A stretch of 12,682 nt of DNA. It comes from a bacterium (lineage in GTDB: Bacteria; Bipolaricaulota; Bipolaricaulia; UBA7950; UBA9294). The position numbers were made by a program, and so were the translations under genes. This document shows positions 6,227-12,682 of the stretch, in pieces (position 1 is the stretch's first letter; every line of letters starts with the position of its first letter). The stretch spans positions 1-12,682 of the forward strand of contig DAOVHV010000011.1 of the NCBI GenBank assembly GCA_030671645.1, read 5' to 3'. The notes under the pieces were generated by a model, which was not told the origin of the DNA, searched no databases, and was given only the letters and a program-made list of their open reading frames with translations.

Positions 6227-7111
6227 ATGGAGAAGAAAGGAACGTATCGCGTAAAAAGTGGTTTGGCCGAGATGCTGAAGGGTGGCGTGATCATGGACGT
6301 CACCACGGCCGAACAAGCAAAGATTGCTGAAACAGCGGGAGCCGTTGCTGTCATGGCATTGGAGCGCGTGCCTGCCGACATTCGCGCGCAGGGTGGCGTT
6401 GCCCGCATGGCCAATCCGAGCAAGGTTCAAGAAATAATGGCTGCTGTTACAATTCCCGTGATGGCCAAGGTCCGTATCGGACACTTCGTGGAAGCCCAAA
6501 TACTGCAATCTCTCGGGGTGGATTACATCGATGAGTCGGAAGTTTTGACTCCGGCCGACCCCGATTATCACGTCAACAAGTGGGGATTTACCGTGCCCTT
6601 TATCTGTGGCGCCCGCAATCTGGGGGAAGCCTGTCGCCGGTTGGCGGAGGGCGCCGCCATGATTCGCACCAAAGGGGAGCCGGGAACGGGCAACGTTGTC
6701 GAGGCTGTCCGTCACATGCGAATAATGAACGAGCAGATCCGCGGAGTCCTCGCTGCGCCGGAAGAAGAACTCATGACGATGGCCAAGGATCTCGGAGCAC
6801 CTTATCAAATGTTGCTGGCCATCCGCGAACAAGGGCGGTTACCGGTCGTCAACTTCGCTGCCGGTGGTATCGCCACACCTGCCGATGCGGCCATGATGAT
6901 GCAGCTGGGTTGCGACGGGATCTTCGTGGGAAGCGGCGTCTTCAAGTCCGGCGATCCGGCCGAACGTGCCCGCGCCATCGTAGAGGCAACCACGCACTTC
7001 GAGGATGCGGCAAAGATTGCGTCCGTGTCCGCCGGTTTGGGCGAGGCCATGTCCGGTATTGCCATCGAAGAGATCCCCGAGCACCAAATGATGCAGACGC
7101 GTGGAAAATGA
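6227..7111 (+). CDS. pdxS: Pyridoxal 5'-phosphate synthase, PdxS (Pdx1) subunit
   Basis: This 294-residue (beta/alpha)8 synthase condenses ribose 5-phosphate, glyceraldehyde 3-phosphate and ammonia to pyridoxal 5'-phosphate, normally as a dodecamer carrying up to twelve PdxT subunits. The match is strong along the whole length: Asp 24 in IMDVTTAEQAK, Lys 81 in PVMAKVRIGHF (the lysine that binds the sugar), Lys 149 in MIRTKGEPGTGN (the lysine that carries the product) and the phosphate-binding GGIATPADAAMMMQLGCDG near 215-235. These positions equal those in the Bacillus enzyme, which supports the start at 6227. The stop overlaps pdxT as ATGA. Its presence means the cell uses the DXP-independent route to vitamin B6. 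GAPDH, two genes downstream, consumes one of its substrates. Confidence 0.98.
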   Translation: MEKKGTYRVKSGLAEMLKGGVIMDVTTAEQAKIAETAGAVAVMALERVPADIRAQGGVARMANPSKVQEIMAAVTIPVMAKVRIGHFVEAQILQSLGVDYIDESEVLTPADPDYHVNKWGFTVPFICGARNLGEACRRLAEGAAMIRTKGEPGTGNVVEAVRHMRIMNEQIRGVLAAPEEELMTMAKDLGAPYQMLLAIREQGRLPVVNFAAGGIATPADAAMMMQLGCDGIFVGSGVFKSGDPAERARAIVEATTHFEDAAKIASVSAGLGEAMSGIAIEEIPEHQMMQTRGK

Positions 7112-7680
7112 TCGTGGGTATCTTGGCCCTCCAAGGGGCCGTACGCGAGCATGTCGCCAGCTTGAATCGGTTGGGTATCGAATCGCGTGTCGTGAAGGCG
7201 GAGAAGGACCTGAAAGGTCTTTCCGGCCTAATTCTTCCAGGGGGGGAATCGACAGCGATTTCGTTGCTGGCGAATGAAGTCTTCTTGAATCGTCTGACAG
7301 AACTGGCGGGGAACGGGTTCCCGATGTTTGGAACCTGCGCCGGCATGATACTGCTGGCGTCGGGGATCGAGGGACGTGATTCCGGGTACACCGGAGCTAT
7401 TGAGATCACGGTCGCGCGCAATGCATCGGGACGTCAAGTGGACAGCTTTGAAACAGTCCTTGACATCGAAGGAATTGGCAAGAATGTACCGGCGGTGTTC
7501 ATCCGAGCACCCTATATCATCAGCCACGGACCGAACGTGCGGCCAATGGCGAGCCATCAAGGATGGTTGGTGATGGCTCGACAAGAGAATGTCCTCGTGG
7601 CCAGCTTTCATCCGGAATTGACGGAGGATACGCGCGTTCACGAATATTTCATCGAAATGGTCAAAGAGACAGGAAACTAA
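7108..7680 (+). CDS. pdxT: Pyridoxal 5'-phosphate synthase, glutaminase PdxT (Pdx2) subunit
   Basis: This 190-residue class I glutamine amidotransferase releases ammonia from glutamine and channels it to PdxS. The catalytic triad is complete: Cys 77 in MFGTCAGMILLA, His 168 and Glu 170 in SFHPELTED. The glycine-rich LILPGGESTA (41-50), part of the oxyanion region, and the family's VFIRAPYI (130-137) are present. The length is normal. Its ATG at 7108 overlaps the pdxS stop as ATGA, so the two subunits are probably made in fixed ratio by coupled translation. The stop lies 15 bases before the GAPDH start. Confidence 0.97.
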   Translation: MIVGILALQGAVREHVASLNRLGIESRVVKAEKDLKGLSGLILPGGESTAISLLANEVFLNRLTELAGNGFPMFGTCAGMILLASGIEGRDSGYTGAIEITVARNASGRQVDSFETVLDIEGIGKNVPAVFIRAPYIISHGPNVRPMASHQGWLVMARQENVLVASFHPELTEDTRVHEYFIEMVKETGN

Positions 7681-7687
7681 GAGGGGG
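7681..7687 (+). promoter_or_regulatory. Ribosome-binding site of the GAPDH gene
   Basis: GAGGGGG follows the pdxT stop directly and ends 8 bases before the GAPDH ATG at 7696. It is the same run of bases used by the substrate-binding protein and, nearly, by rpoD, and should give strong initiation within the operon. Confidence 0.65.
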
Positions 7688-7695
7688 CATCGCGC

Positions 7696-8703
7696 ATGAA
7701 AAGGGTGGCAATTAACGGGTTCGGACGGATCGGGAGGGCGTTCTTCCGGTTGGCGTTTGGACATCCGGAGCTGGAAATCGTGGCGATCAACGACCCGTTC
7801 TTCAAACTGGATATGGCGCGATACTTACTGATCAACGACTCGGTGTACGGCAAATATTCGGGCACCGTCGAAGTCGTGGACGGGGAACTGCTCGTCAACG
7901 GAACCACGATTCGGTTTCTGGCGGAACGTGAGCCCGACCAGCTGCCTTGGGGAGAGATGAACATCGACTTGGTCATTGAGGCCACCGGTGTATTCCGCGC
8001 CTACAGCGGGAAGAAAGGGTCGAATCGCCATCTCCAAGCCGGCGCCAAGCGTGTGTTATTGTCAGTTCCTTGCAAGGGTGAGGGAGCGGACAAGATTCCG
8101 CAGATCGTGTATGGCGTGAATCATGATCAGATTGCCGATCAAGACATTGTCTCGGCTGCGTCCTGCACTACGAATTCTCTGGTTCCGGTGATGTACGCAT
8201 TGGAGAAGGAATTCGATATCGCTCACGCGTTCTTGTCCACCATTCACGGCTACACAGCCGATCAGCAACTGGTGGATGGTATGCATGGTTCGATGACACG
8301 CAGCCGTGCCGCCGCCATCAACATCATTCCCACCACCACCGGCGCGGCCATTGCCACCGAGAAGGTCATTCCTTCGCTGGCAGGGCGGATGGACGGCATT
8401 GCGTTTCGCGTCCCCGTTCCAACTGGATCGGTCAGCGACATCACGATCGAAATGAGGCAGCCGGTCACGGTTGAAGATGTCAATACCGTGCTCAAACGCT
8501 ATACGGCCGAAGAATTATCCGGCGTGCTTAAGGTCTCCGAAGATCCACTCGTATCGACCGATATCATCGGTGAATCGCATCCAAGCATTGTGGATCTGAC
8601 GCAGACTGCCGTGGTCGACGGACATTTGCTCAAGGTGGTGGCCTTCTATGACAACGAGTGGGGCTACACCAACCAACTGCTTCGCGTGGCGTTGCAGCTG
8701 TAA
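7696..8703 (+). CDS. gap: Glyceraldehyde-3-phosphate dehydrogenase (type I)
   Basis: This 335-residue enzyme oxidises glyceraldehyde 3-phosphate to 1,3-bisphosphoglycerate with NAD in glycolysis, or works in reverse in gluconeogenesis. The N-terminal INGFGRIGR (6-14) binds the dinucleotide, and Asp 33 in AINDP favours NAD over NADP. Catalytic Cys 157 in SAASCTTNS and His 184 in STIHGYTADQQ are present, as are NIIPTTTGAA (209-218) and the C-terminal YDNEWGYTN (318-326). A slightly unusual stretch is SVPCKGEGADKIPQ (123-136), longer than the common SAPAK-DE loop and with an extra Cys 126. The gene sits alone, without pgk or tpiA, between PLP synthase and DNA-replication genes, with gaps of 15 bases upstream and about 10 downstream, so it is probably co-transcribed. 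Confidence 0.97.
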   Translation: MKRVAINGFGRIGRAFFRLAFGHPELEIVAINDPFFKLDMARYLLINDSVYGKYSGTVEVVDGELLVNGTTIRFLAEREPDQLPWGEMNIDLVIEATGVFRAYSGKKGSNRHLQAGAKRVLLSVPCKGEGADKIPQIVYGVNHDQIADQDIVSAASCTTNSLVPVMYALEKEFDIAHAFLSTIHGYTADQQLVDGMHGSMTRSRAAAINIIPTTTGAAIATEKVIPSLAGRMDGIAFRVPVPTGSVSDITIEMRQPVTVEDVNTVLKRYTAEELSGVLKVSEDPLVSTDIIGESHPSIVDLTQTAVVDGHLLKVVAFYDNEWGYTNQLLRVALQL

Positions 8704-8713
8704 CGTGCTGAAA

Positions 8714-9412
8714 ATGGGACGGCAGTTGCTGGAGTCTCTGGCGGCCGCCTTGTTCCCTCCGCGTTGCGCCTTGTGCTTACGAGAACTGCCAACGTTGGAA
8801 ATCGTTTGTTCCGACTGTGCATCGTTCTTGCCGTCCTTCGAAGGGTCACGCTGCCAACGCTGCGGCGCGCCGGTCGATGATTCATCGATCGATCTGTGCT
8901 TGCGTTGCGGGACCCAGCTTCTTGCAATGGATCGCGTATTCTCCTTGGGACCTTATCAGGGAGATTGGGGACGTCTGGTACGGTCTTTCAAATTCGAGCG
9001 CGAAATGGTCATCGGACGATGGCTGGGTGAACGAATGGCGACCGCCCTGCTTGTGCGGAATGCAGTCCGTGAGTTCAGCGCGATCACGTTCGTTCCCATG
9101 ACGCGGCGTGATCGGCGCAAACGTGGGTTCAATCAAGCCGAGGTATTGGCACGCGTCATTGCCAAGCGGCTGGACCTCCCCCTGATCAGGATGTTGGACA
9201 AAACGCGCGAGACCTCACTGCAAAGCGGGCTTTCCTCGGCGGAGCGAAAAACCAACTTGCGGGACGTCTTCCGACTGTTACCATGTAGGCAAGAACACGT
9301 GCTTCTCGTTGATGATATCTACACGACGGGATCAACAGTTGAGGAATGTGCTCGGACACTGAAGCGAGGTGGCGTGCAATCCGTCGTCGCGATGACGGTT
9401 GCTCGAGCGTAA
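8714..9412 (+). CDS. ComF family phosphoribosyltransferase-like protein with double zinc ribbon
   Basis: This protein of about 232 residues has a cysteine-rich N-terminus and a phosphoribosyltransferase fold. Eight cysteines in four CxxC pairs (18/21, 32/35, 47/50, 62/65) can bind two zinc ions. The C-terminal part carries VLLVDDIYTTGST (196-208), the PRPP-binding loop, and RRDRRKRGFNQAE (131-143), a ComF/GntX family signature. ComF acts in DNA uptake in competent bacteria, and the exact chemistry of the family is not settled. Either GTG 8705 or ATG 8714 could be the start; neither has a clear Shine-Dalgarno, and the GTG is one base past the GAPDH stop. It is followed 9 bases later by the metallo-hydrolase. 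No other competence gene is nearby, so a role in transformation is only a family-based guess. Confidence 0.9.
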   Translation: MGRQLLESLAAALFPPRCALCLRELPTLEIVCSDCASFLPSFEGSRCQRCGAPVDDSSIDLCLRCGTQLLAMDRVFSLGPYQGDWGRLVRSFKFEREMVIGRWLGERMATALLVRNAVREFSAITFVPMTRRDRRKRGFNQAEVLARVIAKRLDLPLIRMLDKTRETSLQSGLSSAERKTNLRDVFRLLPCRQEHVLLVDDIYTTGSTVEECARTLKRGGVQSVVAMTVARA

Positions 9413-9416
9413 GGAG
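9411..9416 (+). promoter_or_regulatory. Ribosome-binding site of the metallo-hydrolase gene
   Basis: AAGGAG overlaps the last two bases of the ComF-family stop codon (TAA at 9410-9412) and ends 5 bases before the ATG at 9422. It is the best consensus Shine-Dalgarno in the window. Confidence 0.75.
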
Positions 9417-9421
9417 TTTGC

Positions 9422-9988
9422 ATGCGCGTATCGTCGGCCTGTCTGGGTTCGTTGGGCACCAATTGCTACCTCATTGAGCTGGAATCAGCCACCCTCCTGA
9501 TCGATCCGGCCGAGGATTCCTCCGCGCTTCATTCTCTGATCGGAGATCGGTCCATCGATGTAGTTGTCCTGACGCACGGGCACTTCGATCACGTGGGAGG
9601 AGCCTGGGCGATTAACGCAGCGGAGATCGTGATGCACCGCGACGATCTGCCGTTTGTCGACGAGTTCTTTCCGGATCACGATCCAATTCATCGCTATGTC
9701 GAGGATGGTGACGAGATCAAATCGGGAGTGAAGGTACTGCATCTGCCCGGTCACTCGCCGGGAAGTATCGTTCTGCAGATTGAGGATTTCCTGTTCGTCG
9801 GAGATGTCTTGTTCGCCAGTTCGATCGGTCGAACCGATTTGCCAGGCGGCTCGATGGAGGTCATGGCCGACTCACTCCGACGTTTGACGGCCTTGCCGGG
9901 AGACTACGATGTGTATCCGGGACATGGTGAATCCACCACACTGGATTGCGAGCGCCAGATCAATCCTTATATCCGAATGCTGAGGTGA
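9422..9988 (+). CDS. Metallo-beta-lactamase fold hydrolase, glyoxalase II-like
   Basis: This 188-residue protein is a compact single-domain metallo-hydrolase. The metal ligands are all visible: THGHFDH (51-57) giving His 52, His 54, Asp 56 and His 57; His 111 in LPGHSPGS; Asp 128 in FVGDVLF; and His 168 in YPGHGEST. This is the pattern of the small glyoxalase II/YcbL class, which hydrolyse thioesters such as S-lactoylglutathione or related thiol esters. It lacks the C-terminal domain of full-length glyoxalase II, so the true substrate is uncertain. It starts 9 bases after the ComF-family stop with AAGGAG before it, and its stop lies 3 bases before dnaG. A detoxification role for methylglyoxal near GAPDH is plausible, since triose phosphates are its source, but that is inference. 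Confidence 0.92.
   Translation: MRVSSACLGSLGTNCYLIELESATLLIDPAEDSSALHSLIGDRSIDVVVLTHGHFDHVGGAWAINAAEIVMHRDDLPFVDEFFPDHDPIHRYVEDGDEIKSGVKVLHLPGHSPGSIVLQIEDFLFVGDVLFASSIGRTDLPGGSMEVMADSLRRLTALPGDYDVYPGHGESTTLDCERQINPYIRMLR
9982..9988 (+). promoter_or_regulatory. Ribosome-binding site of dnaG, overlapping the upstream stop
   Basis: GAGGTGA ends 3 bases before the dnaG ATG at 9992 and contains the stop codon of the metallo-hydrolase (9986-9988). This arrangement favours re-initiation by ribosomes finishing the upstream gene. Confidence 0.65.
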
Positions 9989-9991
9989 TCG

Positions 9992-11746
9992 ATGCCAGGG
10001 CAACGTGCTGATGTCAAAGAGATCAAGGCCAGGCTGGATATCATTTCCATCATCTCGCGCTATGTCACGCTGACCAAGTCCGGGTCCGGATTCAAAGGGA
10101 AGTGCCCGTTTCACAAGGACGATACCCCGTCCATGACGGTCAGTGCCGAAAAGGGGCTGTGGCACTGCTTCGGATGCGGGGAAGGCGGCGATGTTATCAC
10201 CTTCTTCATGAAGATTGAAAGGTTGTCGTTCATCGAGGCGGTTCGAAGGATGGCCGAAGAAGTGGGCATGTCGTTCGATACGACCGAAGACGGCGCCCGA
10301 GACGAGCTACGTTCCATCATGGCCGAGGTGGCCAATTCCTTCGTCAAGAACCTGCGTTCGGATGCCGGAGAGAAAGCGAGAGAGTATTTGTTGGAGCGAG
10401 GCTATCCCGAACCCTGTTGGATGACCTATGGCCTCGGGTATGCGCTTCCCGGATGGGAGAACGTCAAGCGGACCTTCTCCAACCACGGGGAAGCGACCCT
10501 GTTGAAGCTGGGTTTGCTCGTCCGGGGAGACAACGGAACCTACGATCGCTTTCGCGATCGCGCCATCTTTCCCATTTTGGATTTGTCGGGCCGACCCGTC
10601 GGATTCGGTGGGCGCGCCTTTGAAGGAGAGCCGAAGTACCTGAATTCTCCTCAGACACCGTTGTTCGACAAAGGACGGCTGATCTACGGAATCTCATGGG
10701 CCAGGGAGCGAATGTCTCAGACGCGGACGGCGGTATTGGTGGAGGGCTACACGGACGTGCTTTCACTCCAACAAGCAGACATCCTCAATGCCGTCGGCAG
10801 TATGGGAACCTCGCTGACGCAAGGCCAGGCTGAGCTATTGAAGCGGTTCGTGGACCAGGTGGTCATTGCCTACGATCAGGATGCAGCCGGGAGTGCTGCA
10901 TCGTTGCGGGGCATGCAGATCCTCCGCAATGTCGGATTGAACGTGCGCGTTGCACGGCTCCCAGCGGGAGAGGACCCTGATGGATTCGTTCGCAGTCAAG
11001 GATCTGAAGCAATGCAGGAAGTGCTCGATGCCGCGCTCCCGTTCCATGAGTTCTTCATCGAGTCGCTCAAGGCGCGACATGACGTGACGACTGTTGAGGG
11101 CACGGAGCGATTCCTGGGAGACGCGCGGGAGTTCACCAGAGTGATCCGAAGCGAGGCTCTCTACAGTGAGATTGTCAAGCAAATCTCCGATCTTACGGGC
11201 ATGCGAGATGAGCATGTGCGGAACGAACTCGGTCGCATCTCTCGTGAAGGAGAGAAGACGCGAGTAGTCGAGCAACATGTAACGATAGAAGATGACCTCC
11301 TCTCGCTTGTACTGAGAGGTGATCTTCCTTGGGGAAAAATATCCTCTCTAGTGGACCCGGAGGATTTCTCTGAAGCAAACCGTCCGATTGTCAGGTGTCT
11401 GCAAAACGGTTTGACGGATTTGTCAGAAATCCTAACTGAGCTGGACGAAGAGGGGGCTCGTCGTGCAAGCTTCTATGCATTGGCACCAAAACCGATCAAG
11501 GCTGAGACCGCAATTGAAGAAGCCGTGAAATGGATTGCTCGCCTGCCGGCAATTGGAAAACGCCTTCCGGAACTTGATCAACAGATAAGGAAGTGCGCCG
11601 AAGATGAAAACTGGGAGTTGTGGGATAAGCTGATAAGGGAGAAGGCTGAATTGCGCGCTGCGTGGCTACGAGCCAAGGATGCGACGCGGAGGGGGATCAA
11701 TGAGCAGCAAGACAAAGAAGAAAGATCCGAAAGCGAAGCCTCTTAA
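9992..11746 (+). CDS. dnaG: DNA primase
   Basis: This 584-residue primase lays down the RNA primers for DNA replication. The N-terminal CHC2 zinc domain shows Cys 38, His 41, Cys 59 and Cys 62 in KCPFHKDDTPSM and WHCFGCGEGGD. The RNA polymerase core includes YGLGYALPGW (146-155), RAIFPILDLSGRPVGFGGRA (190-209) and PKYLNSPQTPLF (214-225). The TOPRIM domain has VLVEGYTD with catalytic Glu 251, AYDQDAAG with Asp 295 and Asp 297, and AGEDPDGF (325-332). The last 200 or so residues, expected to bind the DnaB helicase, are poorly conserved and end in a charged tail. Length is normal. A GAGGTGA site 3 bases upstream overlaps the previous stop. The final 47 bases overlap rpoD in another frame, giving the classic dnaG-rpoD pair. 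Confidence 0.98.
   Translation: MPGQRADVKEIKARLDIISIISRYVTLTKSGSGFKGKCPFHKDDTPSMTVSAEKGLWHCFGCGEGGDVITFFMKIERLSFIEAVRRMAEEVGMSFDTTEDGARDELRSIMAEVANSFVKNLRSDAGEKAREYLLERGYPEPCWMTYGLGYALPGWENVKRTFSNHGEATLLKLGLLVRGDNGTYDRFRDRAIFPILDLSGRPVGFGGRAFEGEPKYLNSPQTPLFDKGRLIYGISWARERMSQTRTAVLVEGYTDVLSLQQADILNAVGSMGTSLTQGQAELLKRFVDQVVIAYDQDAAGSAASLRGMQILRNVGLNVRVARLPAGEDPDGFVRSQGSEAMQEVLDAALPFHEFFIESLKARHDVTTVEGTERFLGDAREFTRVIRSEALYSEIVKQISDLTGMRDEHVRNELGRISREGEKTRVVEQHVTIEDDLLSLVLRGDLPWGKISSLVDPEDFSEANRPIVRCLQNGLTDLSEILTELDEEGARRASFYALAPKPIKAETAIEEAVKWIARLPAIGKRLPELDQQIRKCAEDENWELWDKLIREKAELRAAWLRAKDATRRGINEQQDKEERSESEAS
11688..11695 (+). promoter_or_regulatory. Ribosome-binding site of rpoD inside dnaG
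   Basis: GGAGGGGG ends 4 bases before the ATG at 11700 and lies within the coding sequence of dnaG. It supports the early sigma-factor start, and therefore the 47-base overlap, over the later ATG at 11880, which has no such site. Confidence 0.7.
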
Positions 11747-12682
11747 AAGCGAGAACGTCTCCAAGATTCCGGAAGAAGAACTGGACGAAACGGCGAAAGC
11801 GGACGCGCTGAATCAGAAAGTTGATCTCAAGGCTCCCAAAGCGGCGCAGGACGACGATCTCACCGATCCCGAAAATCTGATGGAGGACGACGAGCCGGAA
11901 GAGGAGCGGCTCGAAGAAGCTAAGACCGAGTCAAAAGTTGCCACTCGAGCACGACAGGCATGGATCGAAGGGAAGGCTAGTTCTCGCCGAGAGGACCCTG
12001 TCAAAACTTACCTCCGGGAAATCGGCAAAGTGACACTACTCACCAAAGAAGGCGAGGTCGAACTCGCCAAAGCGATGGAAATCGGATCCTATGCCGAGCT
12101 GTCGATAGCCGGCATCATCGGTAAAGAGGCTGCTGCCAAACTCAAGAAGAGCAAAGACCTGTCGGACATCGAGCACACGCAGTGCGAAGATCTGGCTGAA
12201 AAGGGAATTGCCGCCACCGAGCTGATGATCTCGTCGGGGTTCGAGGAGAAACTCGGCGATGAACTTCCTCAAGCGACGGAGCGAGAAGAGTTGGAAATGT
12301 TTGTGGTCGCGGGAACGGCGGCGCGAGATCGGCTCACCATTTCCAACCTGCGCTTGGTGGTGTCCATTGCCAAGCGCTACATGAACCGTGGTTTGTCGTT
12401 CCTCGATCTGATTCAAGAAGGGAACATGGGGTTGATGAAGGCGGTAGAGAAGTTCGACTACACTCGCGGCTACAAATTCTCGACCTATGCCACCTGGTGG
12501 ATTCGACAGGCAATCACCCGGGCGATTGCCGATCAATCGCGCACCATTCGAGTCCCGGTACACATGATCGAGACCGTCCGCGAACTCAACCGCGTCAAGC
12601 GCGAGTTCATTCAGTCGCACGGCTCGGCCCCGACGCTGGAAGACCTGTCCGAGTTGACGGGCATGTCGATCGACAAAATCAA
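11700..12682 (+). CDS. rpoD: RNA polymerase primary sigma factor, N-terminal part (3' end outside window)
   Basis: The visible 327 residues are the N-terminal part of a sigma-70 group 1 factor, which directs RNA polymerase to housekeeping promoters. Residues 1-95 are very rich in Lys, Glu and Asp and do not clearly resemble region 1.1. Region 1.2 follows (about 98-129, DPVKTYLREIGKV). Region 2 runs about 206-283 with NLRLVVSIAKRYMNRGLSFL, DLIQEGNMGLMKAVEKFDY, and then KFSTYATWWIRQAITRAIAD, the residues that melt and read the -10 element. Region 3 begins near 284 with RTIRVPVHM. About 75 residues (130-205) separate regions 1.2 and 2.1, where compact factors such as Bacillus SigA have about ten. 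Regions 3.1 to 4 lie beyond the window. It overlaps dnaG by 47 bases. Both TATAAT elements in this window fit such a factor. Confidence 0.97.
   Translation, partial: MSSKTKKKDPKAKPLKSENVSKIPEEELDETAKADALNQKVDLKAPKAAQDDDLTDPENLMEDDEPEEERLEEAKTESKVATRARQAWIEGKASSRREDPVKTYLREIGKVTLLTKEGEVELAKAMEIGSYAELSIAGIIGKEAAAKLKKSKDLSDIEHTQCEDLAEKGIAATELMISSGFEEKLGDELPQATEREELEMFVVAGTAARDRLTISNLRLVVSIAKRYMNRGLSFLDLIQEGNMGLMKAVEKFDYTRGYKFSTYATWWIRQAITRAIADQSRTIRVPVHMIETVRELNRVKREFIQSHGSAPTLEDLSELTGMSIDKI

Noticed and set aside
10549..10563. GCGATCGC palindrome, HIP1-like repeat
   Set aside because: I noticed the full octamer only here. CGATCG itself is common in the window and looks like ordinary codon usage.
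11295..11321. Inverted repeat CTCTC/GAGAG in dnaG as a terminator or attenuator
   Set aside because: Short stem, no following T-run, and it lies in the middle of the coding sequence.
11411..11438. TTGACG at 11411-11416 as -35 of an internal rpoD promoter in dnaG
   Set aside because: The hexamer 16 bases downstream is TAACTG, only a 2 of 6 match to the -10 consensus, and no better one lies at 17-18 bases.

Overview
The window holds eleven protein genes packed almost without gaps. All belong to recognisable bacterial families, and I found no RNA gene, insertion sequence, CRISPR array or phage gene. Base composition and codon style look even across most of it, so this reads as ordinary chromosome from a moderately GC-rich bacterium. 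The substrate-binding protein has a signal peptide but no lipobox cysteine, which hints at an envelope with an outer membrane. PLP is made by the PdxS/PdxT route, not the DXP-dependent PdxA/PdxJ route of E. coli. I cannot place the phylum from the sequence alone; the gene order and protein style would suit a deep-branching diderm lineage, but that is only a guess.

Positions 1-2555 (minus strand) carry two half-size ABC exporter genes overlapping by ATGA. The upstream subunit (577 aa) is complete and has Asp in place of the catalytic Glu after Walker B. The downstream subunit is cut by the window edge and has an extracellular loop of about 100 residues between its first two membrane helices. 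Together they look like a heterodimeric exporter of the BmrCD/TM287-288 type.

Positions 2556-2702 are the divergent intergenic region. It contains a clear sigma-70 promoter (TTGGTC, 17-base spacer, TATAAT) facing right. From it runs a four-gene unit at 2703-6127: periplasmic substrate-binding protein, ATPase and permease of a NitT/TauT/thiamine-precursor type importer, joined by ATGA overlaps, followed 31 bases later by NAD kinase.

Positions 6128-6226 hold a second perfect TATAAT, a weak -35, an imperfect palindrome and a ribosome-binding site. They precede a seven-gene same-strand run: pdxS, pdxT (PLP synthase), GAPDH, a ComF-type phosphoribosyltransferase, a glyoxalase II-like metallo-hydrolase, dnaG (primase) and the start of rpoD (primary sigma factor), which runs off the right edge. 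Every junction is 15 bases or less, and dnaG and rpoD overlap by 47 bases.

The right half is thus a variant of the macromolecular-synthesis operon (dnaG-rpoD) with vitamin B6 synthesis and a glycolytic enzyme ahead of it. I see no convincing undescribed system. The items most worth checking are the asymmetric exporter, the non-standard LSEGM signature of the importer ATPase, the unknown importer substrate, the unusual operon grouping, and the insert in the sigma factor.
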